From Candidatus Altimarinota bacterium (GTDB lineage Bacteria; Patescibacteriota; Gracilibacteria; UBA4473), in the NCBI GenBank assembly GCA_020629095.1, contig JAHDDZ010000003.1:12595-31886 (forward strand): DNA of 19,292 bases. Reading direction: 5' to 3'. The translations under genes and the position numbers were made by a program. This document shows positions 13,246 to 19,292 of this stretch, one piece after another. The stretch's first letter is position 1. Every line of letters begins with the position of its first letter. The notes beneath the pieces are model-generated. The model was not told the DNA's origin. It saw nothing but the letters and a program-made list of their open reading frames with translations, and searched no databases.

Positions 13246-14520
13246 TTACACCATTACTCGTTCTATTTTTGCGCCAAGTGCCTGTAGATTTGCCGCAAAA
13301 TGTTCATATCCGCGGTCAATCCAATAGATATCTTGGACAATCGTTTCCCCTTCAGCGATAAGCCCCGCTAGCACCATGGCAGCCCCAGCGCGAAGATCCC
13401 AACTTTGCACGGTGCCACCTTTCAGGTTTGTTTTTCCCGTTATTTCTGCCTGATGCAAATTAAGTATTTTTATCTGTGCACCCATCTTTTTCAGCTCCCA
13501 TAGGTGTCCAAGCCGCCCCTCATACATCCACTCAAACAGCTGTGTGGTGCCCCCGCATTGGGTCAAAAGCACACTCAGGGGGCTTTGTAAATCAGGACAC
13601 AGCCCCGGAAAAATGTTTGGCTTTATGACCCGAATAGCGATGAGGTTGTGTGGTGGAAAGACTCGAAGGCTATTTTCACCCAACTCAAAATTAACCCCTA
13701 GTCGCTGCAACGTTCCATAAAAACTATAGAGATGCGGATGATGCACGTTGGTCAGTGTCACATCCCCTCCAGTAATTGCTGCTGCAATAGCATATGTGCC
13801 TGTAACTGTAACGTCTGGCGAAACGGTTTGATCAACCCCAACCAAGTTTTTACTACCTTTTATTTGGATTGTGCTCGTGCCAATTCCATCAACCGCAACC
13901 CCCATTTCTTTCAGCATATGCAGCGTCGCTTGTACCTGTGGGTCGGCAGCTGCAAAACACAATTCTGATGCCTCTGTTTGTGCTGCTAAAAAGACCGCAA
14001 GCGTTTCTGTGCCAGTCACGCTGGCCTCGCTCAAGATCATTCGTTTCTCTTTCAGCCCACTTCTATCATATTTCAAATGCAACCACTCTGCAGCCTCTAT
14101 GACCTCGACTCCAAACGTCTCAAGCCCCTCTAGATGCATATCAAGCGGCCGGTGCCCGATGGCATCGCCACCTGGCATTACCATTTTCACCTCGCCAAAC
14201 CGACCAAGCAGCGCGCCCGCCAGCACAATATTTGCTCGAGTTGAACCAAGCGCCATGCAGTCTGTAACTCGTTTTGGGTCTATTTTTTCACAGTTAATAG
14301 TAAGGATTTTTGATTCCTTATTCCAATCAATTTCTGCCCCCATAAACCGCAGCGCTTCTATGAATTTTTCCACATCTGAAATCTCTGGAACATCGCGCAA
14401 GGTGCACGTTTTGGTCGTCAAAACAGCGCACGCCAGCATCGGCAAAACACTGTTTTTCTCTCCACTAATTCGCATTGTTCCATTTAATTTATTTCCCCCT
14501 TTGATTCGAAAATAGCTCAT
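13246..14520 (-). CDS. murA: UDP-N-acetylglucosamine 1-carboxyvinyltransferase MurA
   Basis: MurA, the first committed enzyme of peptidoglycan synthesis, which transfers enolpyruvate from PEP to UDP-GlcNAc. It has 424 aa from this start. The substrate-binding Lys-Asn pair is in GEKNSVLP. ASVTGTET, FPGLCPDLQSP (catalytic Asp region) and DLRAGAAM (Arg397 equivalent) are present. The active-site loop reads PGGDAIGHRP, with Asp where E. coli has Cys115. This natural variant is known from Mycobacterium and Chlamydia and is associated with fosfomycin insensitivity. The ATG at 14520 shares its A with the dgt stop (TGATG). A GTG one codon upstream is an equal alternative. murA follows dgt as its coupled partner and ends at a strong terminator. 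Confidence 0.96.
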   Translation of the reverse strand: MSYFRIKGGNKLNGTMRISGEKNSVLPMLACAVLTTKTCTLRDVPEISDVEKFIEALRFMGAEIDWNKESKILTINCEKIDPKRVTDCMALGSTRANIVLAGALLGRFGEVKMVMPGGDAIGHRPLDMHLEGLETFGVEVIEAAEWLHLKYDRSGLKEKRMILSEASVTGTETLAVFLAAQTEASELCFAAADPQVQATLHMLKEMGVAVDGIGTSTIQIKGSKNLVGVDQTVSPDVTVTGTYAIAAAITGGDVTLTNVHHPHLYSFYGTLQRLGVNFELGENSLRVFPPHNLIAIRVIKPNIFPGLCPDLQSPLSVLLTQCGGTTQLFEWMYEGRLGHLWELKKMGAQIKILNLHQAEITGKTNLKGGTVQSWDLRAGAAMVLAGLIAEGETIVQDIYWIDRGYEHFAANLQALGAKIERVMV

Positions 14521-15584
14521 CACTTTTGATGATACTCAGCGTGCAGCTTCTGTGCAAATGCGTCTGTCATTCCAGCAATGTGGTCTGCAATTTGCCGCTC
14601 TGTACTGGCTTGTGTTTCATTTTTTGGCAACAGTTCTGGATTATTTTTAAAGAATAAAAACAAGTCCATTATCACTTTTTTTCCATTTTTAGTAGCCGAC
14701 AATATTTCTTCAGATTCATAGTAATGCTGAAATAAAAATGTCTTTAACGAGCGAAATTGTGCAGCTGTTTCTCTGTAAAACAGCAGCGCGCGCTTGTTTT
14801 GCTGTATCACATCAGCTTGTGTTTTTATGCCCATTTCTTCGATTTTTCCCTTTGCGCTCTGCACCAAATCTTTTATCAGTCGCCCCACAATTGCCCCAGC
14901 CAGTGCCTTTCTATTTGCCCGCGCAGGTGGTGAAAGTGCGGCTATTAGCGGCTCTTCCTCAATTTCTTTCATAGTGAAAAATTTTCCGCGAAGACCATCT
15001 TCTGTATCTGCTGCGATGTAGGCAATTTCATCAGCAATGTCAACCAGCTGTGCCTCAAGCGTTGGCGGAACGGTCGCGTGCTTTTTGAGCCCTTTCAAAA
15101 CTTCTACACTCAAATTTAAACCAGGGTGATCCGGGTAGGCTTTTATGAAGTGCGTGACCACCCGCAGCGATTGCTTGTTGTGCTCAAAAAACTCATCATA
15201 GGGAAGAAGGCATTCTTGTAGGGCTATTTCGCCACTGTGCCCAAATGGCGGGTGTCCAAGGTCATGCGCAAGCGCAATAGCTTCAGCTAAGTCCTCATTA
15301 AGCCCTAGTAGCCGAGCGATGTCTCGACTGATGGATGCGACCTCTAGTGTGTGCGTGAGCCTATTTCGAAAGTGATCCCCTTCATTTGGCGGAACCACCT
15401 GCATTTTCCCTTTCAACCGACGAAATGCATTTGAGTGTATGATTCGGTCTCGATCCCTTTGAAAAGGGGTTCTATGGGGGTCTGGCAAGTAATCATGCAC
15501 TCGCCCGAGGCTCTCCTCATTTCGTTGAGCATAGGGCGCAAGGATGCTATCAATACGCTGGTTAACCGCCTTTCCGTCTTTCAT
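14520..15584 (-). CDS. dgt: Deoxyguanosinetriphosphate triphosphohydrolase-like protein (HD domain)
   Basis: 354-aa HD-superfamily dNTP triphosphohydrolase of the dGTPase-like type. It hydrolyses dNTPs to the nucleoside and triphosphate and so trims dNTP pools. Metal-binding residues are visible in RLTHTLEVA (first His) and in AHDLGHPPFGHSGE (the HD pair and a following His). A third Asp ligand is in VDIADEIAY. N-terminal DRDRIIHSNAFRRLKGKMQV is a family signature. The ATG at 15584 is preferred over one at 15590 because TATTAT lies six bases upstream of the former and abuts the latter. Overlap with murA suggests co-expression. The exact nucleotide preference cannot be read from sequence. Confidence 0.93.
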   Translation of the reverse strand: MKDGKAVNQRIDSILAPYAQRNEESLGRVHDYLPDPHRTPFQRDRDRIIHSNAFRRLKGKMQVVPPNEGDHFRNRLTHTLEVASISRDIARLLGLNEDLAEAIALAHDLGHPPFGHSGEIALQECLLPYDEFFEHNKQSLRVVTHFIKAYPDHPGLNLSVEVLKGLKKHATVPPTLEAQLVDIADEIAYIAADTEDGLRGKFFTMKEIEEEPLIAALSPPARANRKALAGAIVGRLIKDLVQSAKGKIEEMGIKTQADVIQQNKRALLFYRETAAQFRSLKTFLFQHYYESEEILSATKNGKKVIMDLFLFFKNNPELLPKNETQASTERQIADHIAGMTDAFAQKLHAEYHQK

Positions 15585-15590
15585 GTGCAT

Positions 15591-15619
15591 ATAATACTGA
15601 AATCAAGTAGACAAAACTA
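15591..15619 (-). promoter_or_regulatory. Promoter of dgt-murA, leaderless type
   Basis: TATTAT on the minus strand (15591-15596) lies six bases before the dgt ATG at 15584. The -35 position at 17-nt spacing (15614-15619) reads TAGTTT and is weak. It partly faces the divergent promoter of the LemA-like gene. Confidence 0.5.
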
Positions 15620-15637
15620 CTCCATTTCGTGTATAAT
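15608..15637 (+). promoter_or_regulatory. Promoter of lemA-like/lgt/gmk/yraN run, leaderless type
   Basis: TAGACA (15608-15613), an 18-nt spacer and a perfect TATAAT (15632-15637). ATG follows after seven bases at 15645, so the transcript should start at or next to the start codon. Confidence 0.75.
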
Positions 15638-15644
15638 ACTCAGA

Positions 15645-16328
15645 ATGCCACGACCCTCTGGAACGGCCGCACCCACGACAGCAGAGCGATATCGCCAGAT
15701 GTTTTCTGATGCCTGGGAGCAGTTTTTGGCTCTTTCAGAAACAGGAATTTGGCAAACTGCCAAAGAATGGGCTACTGCTGCCTGGCAGTTTTTTCGGCAA
15801 AACTTGGCTTGGTTTGGCCTGCTCTTCATCATCTGGGCTGGCATTGCGCTGACCATGCAGCGAACCCGTGCCTATAAAAATCGCGTGCAGCGACTATGGC
15901 TTTTCCTACTCTACTTCCTCAGTAAGCGGCATATGCTGATTCCGGTAGTGCACACAATGGCAAAACGAGATGGACTCCTATCTGATGCAGAACTGCAGTC
16001 ACTTGTGACGCACAGAGAAAAGTGTCGAAGTATTTCTCTACGGCGCAACCCACAAGCCAGAATGGAGGCCGAAATGCAACTAAGTGAAGTGCTGTATGGG
16101 TATTTTGAACGAATAAATGAGGAAGGGAAGTTGCACGAAAACCCCGTAATAGAGAGAGTTGCTGAAGATTTAATGTTTATTGACCAAAAGCTAACAGGGC
16201 TGCAAGCGCAATATAATGCGGAAGCAGACGAGTTTAATAGCAAAATTATAGATAGCTTTGTTGGAAGGGCGTTCTTTCGCCGAGCAGGATTTGACCGATT
16301 TCAGCTCTTCAGTACGCTAGATGCATGA
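15645..16328 (+). CDS. LemA-family-like membrane protein
   Basis: 227-aa protein with an unusual ~53-residue N-terminal region before a single membrane span (~54-71). A helical domain follows that resembles LemA: N-R-V-Q-R-L-W and L-S-K-R-x-x-L-I-P (~79-100), a long helix (~136-160) and the C-terminal signature QAQYNAEADEFNSKI (187-201), matching the family's A-R-x-x-Y-N-x-x-V-x-x-Y-N. Typical LemA proteins have the span at the extreme N terminus, so the extension is atypical. Function is unknown; LemA proteins are envelope-associated with the helical domain outside the cytoplasm. ATG 15645 is supported by the promoter. Its stop overlaps lgt by four bases (ATGA). Confidence 0.72.
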   Translation: MPRPSGTAAPTTAERYRQMFSDAWEQFLALSETGIWQTAKEWATAAWQFFRQNLAWFGLLFIIWAGIALTMQRTRAYKNRVQRLWLFLLYFLSKRHMLIPVVHTMAKRDGLLSDAELQSLVTHREKCRSISLRRNPQARMEAEMQLSEVLYGYFERINEEGKLHENPVIERVAEDLMFIDQKLTGLQAQYNAEADEFNSKIIDSFVGRAFFRRAGFDRFQLFSTLDA

Positions 16329-17134
16329 ATGCTTTTTGGAACAGCGTAGTCACTTGGTCAGCTGACCCGGTGGCATTTTCTGTGTTTGGGTTTGATGTCC
16401 GCTGGTACGGCTTAGTCTATGCCCTTGGGGCTCTTTTTGCTTTGTGGCTGGTTCCTCGGCTTCTTGCTTTTGGTTCGCCATTAGACGGAAAATATGAAAA
16501 GAAAAAGCTTGAAGATATAATCCTCTATGCCTTTTTGTGGGGCGTGGTTGGCGGGCGCGTTGGGCACATGGTCGGATATGATTTTGCCACCCTTGCGGCT
16601 GAACCACTACAGCTCTTTCGCATTTGGAAAGGGGGCATGTCCATTCATGGCGGCATTGCAGGCACGGTCATTTATTTGCTATGGGTGAGCCGAAAAAATA
16701 AATTTTCATTTTGGGCACTAGCTGACGCGCTTGTACTGCCGCTTGCCATTGCACTTTCTTTTGGGCGATATGCAAATTGGCTCAATGGTGAAATCATTGG
16801 TGCTGCAACAAACCAGCCATGGGGGGTCATTTTCCCCCATATAGACACAATTGCACGCCACCCCGTGCAGCTCTATTCTGTAGCTAAAAATGCCCTTATT
16901 GCCCTCATTATAGGCCTATTTATTTGGCACAAGAAACTGAAAAATGTGGGTATGATAAGCGGTATTTTCTTATTTTCATATGGGCTGATTCGCGCATTTT
17001 TAGCCTTTTTCAGAGAGCCAGAAGCATGGGTCGGAAGTATTCCTATGGGGCAGTTTTTGAGCCTCTGTATGGTGGCATTTGGACTATGGCGAATAGTTGC
17101 ATCTGGGCGAAATATCTCTCTACAAAAATCATGA
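16325..17134 (+). CDS. lgt: Prolipoprotein diacylglyceryl transferase Lgt
   Basis: 269-aa integral membrane enzyme with about seven spans. It transfers diacylglyceryl from phosphatidylglycerol to the lipobox Cys of prelipoproteins. Signatures are VVGGRVGHM (~74-82), WKGGMSIHGG (101-110, with essential His108), GRYANWLNGE (147-156, Arg148 matching the E. coli Lgt signature Arg143), RHPVQLY (178-184) and YGLIRAFLAFFRE (219-231). The lipoprotein encoded at 5284-5565 would be a substrate. It is second in the overlapping run: its start overlaps the LemA-like stop and its stop overlaps the gmk start, both as ATGA. Confidence 0.96.
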   Translation: MNAFWNSVVTWSADPVAFSVFGFDVRWYGLVYALGALFALWLVPRLLAFGSPLDGKYEKKKLEDIILYAFLWGVVGGRVGHMVGYDFATLAAEPLQLFRIWKGGMSIHGGIAGTVIYLLWVSRKNKFSFWALADALVLPLAIALSFGRYANWLNGEIIGAATNQPWGVIFPHIDTIARHPVQLYSVAKNALIALIIGLFIWHKKLKNVGMISGIFLFSYGLIRAFLAFFREPEAWVGSIPMGQFLSLCMVAFGLWRIVASGRNISLQKS

Positions 17135-17712
17135 ATTATAAACCAACCGGACATATTTATTTCATCAGTGGCCCAAGCGGCGCTGGCAAGGGCACGGTCA
17201 TTGACCACTTGCGGCAGACTCAACCTGATTGTGTTTTTCCGCCCAGTTGCACTACCCGCGAACCGCGGCCAGGAGAGGTTGAGGGAGAAACCTATTTCTT
17301 TTTAACACCAGATCAATTTGATGAAAAAGTGACAAATGGAGACTTTTTGGAATGGGCATGGGTACACGAAAAAAATCGATATGGCACGCTGCGCGAAAAG
17401 CTAATAACGCCAGCTCAGAATGGCAAAACAGTTATACGAGAGTTTGATGTACAGGGATTTATGGCAGCCCAGGCGGCTTTGCCCCGAGAGCTATATACCG
17501 GCATTTTCATCAAGCCCGCTGGCAGCATAGATGACTTGCGTGAGCGGATTATTGCCCGTGCACCGATGAGCAATGAAGAGCTGGGACTGCGCATGGAAAG
17601 CCTGCGAAAGGAGTTGGCATCTGCTGCAATGTATGACCACGTAGTCCTCTCATATCATGGCGAACAATCTCGGCTGATTGCGGATATTGAGGCGATAATC
17701 AATGCATCGTGA
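17131..17712 (+). CDS. gmk: Guanylate kinase
   Basis: 193-aa guanylate kinase, which phosphorylates GMP to GDP with ATP. The P-loop GPSGAGKG is at 14-21. The GMP-binding motif S-C-T-T-R-E-P-R-P-G-E is at 39-49, with Tyr84-Gly in the GMP-binding lobe. FDVQG (105-109) matches the usual I-D-V-Q-G. The late motif is somewhat divergent: after the R-x-x-x-L-R-K-E-L helix the usual V-x-N-D reads VVLSY. The ATG at 17131 overlaps the lgt stop (ATGA). The frame is open further upstream, but that part is antisense-free lgt sequence in another frame and not family-like. Confidence 0.94.
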   Translation: MNYKPTGHIYFISGPSGAGKGTVIDHLRQTQPDCVFPPSCTTREPRPGEVEGETYFFLTPDQFDEKVTNGDFLEWAWVHEKNRYGTLREKLITPAQNGKTVIREFDVQGFMAAQAALPRELYTGIFIKPAGSIDDLRERIIARAPMSNEELGLRMESLRKELASAAMYDHVVLSYHGEQSRLIADIEAIINAS

Positions 17713-18047
17713 GCCTTGGGGAACAAGCCGAGCGCGCTGCTGAGGTGTGGTTGAAACAAAACAAAAAATATGCTCCCCATGCTCAAAATGTGCGCTGCCC
17801 TGGTGGCGAGGTTGATTTAGTAATGAAAGATGGCGACGTGTTTGTATTTATAGAAGTCAAAGCCCGCACCAACAACGCGTTTGGCACGGGACTTGAATCA
17901 ATCACAAAGCGAAAGCTAGAGCGAATGATGCGCGTAGTAGAGTGGTATTTAACCAGGCATTTTACATCATTTCCAGAGTATCGACTGGAGGCTGTGGTGA
18001 TCGAAAATGGGCAACTAGAGCACTACATTGATCTTGGTTTTGACTAG
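17709..18047 (+). CDS. yraN: UPF0102 family protein YraN-like
   Basis: 112-aa protein of the YraN/UPF0102 family, with a restriction-endonuclease-like fold. The PD-(D/E)xK-type residues are visible in GEVDLV (33-38) and FIEVKAR (47-53, Glu49-x-Lys51). A nuclease role is proposed for the family but not settled. The start is a GTG at 17709 overlapping the gmk stop (GTGA). It is the last gene of the run. Its final four bases overlap the convergent HEAT-repeat gene, leaving no spacer for a terminator. Confidence 0.92.
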   Translation: MSLGEQAERAAEVWLKQNKKYAPHAQNVRCPGGEVDLVMKDGDVFVFIEVKARTNNAFGTGLESITKRKLERMMRVVEWYLTRHFTSFPEYRLEAVVIENGQLEHYIDLGFD

Positions 18048-19292
18048 GCCATATCTTCTTGCAGGTGCTCAAGCAGCAGCAAATCATCATATTTATCTGC
18101 CAACCCATAGAGGTGTTTTAGCCGCACCAGCACGCCACCGTCCAATGCCCTCAGTTCGCGCTTAATGCCTTTTAAGATGCCAGTAACCTCGTGAGCAACC
18201 GCCACGTGAATCTGTTGCTCTAGTAGGTTTTTAACAGGTGTTTCAATCCGTTCTGTCATCCGCCAAACCCGAAGCGATACATCTGCTTCTTCGCGGATGA
18301 TGCGAGAAAGAAGCCCTGAAACGCATCTTTCATCACCTAATTTTCCACTTGCAACAAGCGCATGAAGCGATATTTCCGAGTCTGAACTGGCTGTCTTTTC
18401 CCATATCAAATCCTCCAAATGCTCGTCCTTTACCTCTCCAGCACCATATAGCCCAGCGACAACTTCGGCCCTTTTGTCTGATAAAATCAGCTCTTCTAAT
18501 TCCTTCGACAGGGCTTTTTGGTCTCCCGCCTGCCACAATGCGATAATCGCATAGCACCGAAGCCTGGCGCTACTATGGCCTAAATACGGCAACAAATAGT
18601 GCTTTAGACTCGGATCTGTCGCAAACTGCTGACATGACCGCAAATAAATGCTCTGTGTTTTCTCGTCTGCTGTTTTCATGTGGCGCAAAAACCATGGCAC
18701 GACCGCCTCCGCCGGCATTATTTTAAATAGAACCATGATCGTTTTTTTCTTCAAATACTCGTCATTTGATCCTAAGAATGACTGGAACAAGTCAGTCGTA
18801 CGATGATATGCCCACGGATGATCTGTAAAATATTGCTTTAAATCTGGTGTTTTTTCAAGTGACTCTAATATCCGGTGCTTTAAATCAGCTGTTTCTGCTT
18901 TGTCTGTAAGTCGCTCTATGAGCGCCTGAATGGCTATATTTTGGTTTTCCACAGATGACTGCTTCGCCAGCGTTTCTACTATTTTTGATCGAGCAATCGG
19001 TGACAAATCGGCCTGGAGCATCTCTGCTAAATGCCCCGCTGCACCCACATGACCTCTTTGACCCAGCACTTCTATGAGGTGCAATTGCTCATGTATCTTG
19101 TCTTCGTGGCCCAGGGCCGCCACCGTCTCATTCGTATATTTCTCCTTCATTTTTGGCATCATATAGATGCACGCAATGAGCAGCGAACCAATCACCCAAA
19201 GGGCATTTTGAGGACTTAGCACAATAAGCCCAATAGCAAGCAAAACGCTCAGCGGCAAAAGGATGCCGTCAAGTAAAAGCCGGGTTGATTCT
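18044..19292 (-). CDS. Membrane protein with long HEAT-like repeat domain, partial (5' end outside window)
   Basis: The frame is open to the right edge, giving at least 415 residues, so this is a C-terminal part. The first visible ~45 residues are strongly hydrophobic (two spans) and begin with E-S-T-R-L-L-L-D-G, reminiscent of the end of an MFS- or nucleotide-transporter-like membrane domain. The remaining ~360 residues are paired helices with HEAT-like periodicity, for example L-R-C-Y-A-I-I-A-L-W-Q-A-G-D and E-I-S-L-H-A-L-V-A-S-G-K-L-G-D. HEAT arrays bind proteins. A TTG at 19258 could be a start but would fall inside the hydrophobic segment, so a longer protein is more likely. Function is unknown. 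It overlaps yraN tail to tail by four bases. Confidence 0.7.
   Translation of the reverse strand, partial: ESTRLLLDGILLPLSVLLAIGLIVLSPQNALWVIGSLLIACIYMMPKMKEKYTNETVAALGHEDKIHEQLHLIEVLGQRGHVGAAGHLAEMLQADLSPIARSKIVETLAKQSSVENQNIAIQALIERLTDKAETADLKHRILESLEKTPDLKQYFTDHPWAYHRTTDLFQSFLGSNDEYLKKKTIMVLFKIMPAEAVVPWFLRHMKTADEKTQSIYLRSCQQFATDPSLKHYLLPYLGHSSARLRCYAIIALWQAGDQKALSKELEELILSDKRAEVVAGLYGAGEVKDEHLEDLIWEKTASSDSEISLHALVASGKLGDERCVSGLLSRIIREEADVSLRVWRMTERIETPVKNLLEQQIHVAVAHEVTGILKGIKRELRALDGGVLVRLKHLYGLADKYDDLLLLEHLQEDMA

Noticed and set aside
13871..14515. 214-codon open frame antisense to murA
   Set aside because: Low-complexity Ser/Pro-rich product opposite a fully conserved MurA; no start context.
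15435..15644. 70-codon upstream extension of the LemA-like gene
   Set aside because: It is antisense to dgt and would contain the TATAAT promoter box inside the coding region.
16924..17130. 69-codon upstream extension of gmk
   Set aside because: It runs inside lgt in another frame, and the ATG at 17131 overlaps the lgt stop exactly as at the other junctions of this run.
1..19292. Alternative genetic code with TGA as glycine (code 25)
   Set aside because: TGA ends sufB, tsaD, recJ and the permeases at family-appropriate lengths, and no internal TGA is needed.
1..19292. CRISPR arrays, tRNA or rRNA genes, transposases, phage genes
   Set aside because: No spaced direct repeats, no cloverleaf-like or rRNA-like stretches and no mobile-element proteins were seen in the non-coding gaps, none of which exceeds 300 bp.

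Overview
The window is a gene-dense bacterial chromosome segment with 20 protein genes and a possible micro-ORF. No rRNA, tRNA, CRISPR array or insertion sequence is visible. The gene set is SUF iron-sulfur assembly, shikimate enzymes, MurA, Lgt, RecJ, TsaD, RmuC, LemA-like and YraN. Together with very short spacers, 1-17 nt gene overlaps and few Shine-Dalgarno sequences, it suggests a streamlined bacterium. A Patescibacteria/CPR lineage with better-than-usual biosynthesis is possible, but this is inferred from style and not from a marker gene. TGA is a real stop in several genes (sufB, tsaD, recJ, both permeases) and no gene needs TGA read through, so the code-25 lineages (Gracilibacteria/Absconditabacteria) are disfavoured.

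Layout, left to right. At 2-628 (+) is the C-terminal end of SufB. A hairpin terminator follows, then an unrecognised AT-rich gene (682-1125, -). At 1264-3190 (-) a LOG-family phosphoribohydrolase gene is followed by rmuC. A divergent promoter region separates it from a Crp/Fnr-type regulator (3294-3956, +), whose 3' end overlaps tsaD tail to tail. From 8792 down to 3943 (-) lies a six-gene chain: recJ, two LivH/LivM-type permeases, a KTSC-domain lipoprotein, a 2Fe-2S ferredoxin and tsaD. Every junction in it overlaps. Diverging from recJ across only 24 bp is a DUF2797 gene (8817-9701, +), then an Mrs2/CorA-type cation channel (9761-10672, +). The channel gene collides with a trpR-like gene that ends the minus-strand run aroC-aroB-trpR-like (13016 to 10669). 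Next are a 23-codon ORF (+) with the strongest ribosome-binding site I noticed in the window, a bidirectional terminator, and the dgt-murA pair (-). The right end holds the overlapping run lemA-like, lgt, gmk, yraN (15645-18047, +). It meets a membrane/HEAT-repeat protein gene (18044 to beyond 19292, -) that is cut by the window edge.

Functional themes are Fe-S biogenesis and use (SufB, ferredoxin), tRNA t6A modification (TsaD), DNA repair and nucleotide metabolism (RecJ, RmuC, Dgt, Gmk, YraN), envelope building (MurA, Lgt, LemA-like, a lipoprotein), transport (permease pair, Mrs2-type channel) and aromatic amino-acid supply with a putative Trp-type regulator. The main architectural signal is that most operon-leading genes carry a -10-like box 5-7 nt before the ATG, which predicts leaderless mRNAs. 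The most unusual points are the transporter pair without an ATPase inside the recJ-tsaD chain, the eukaryote-like Mrs2 channel with GTN in place of GMN, and MurA with Asp replacing the fosfomycin-target Cys.
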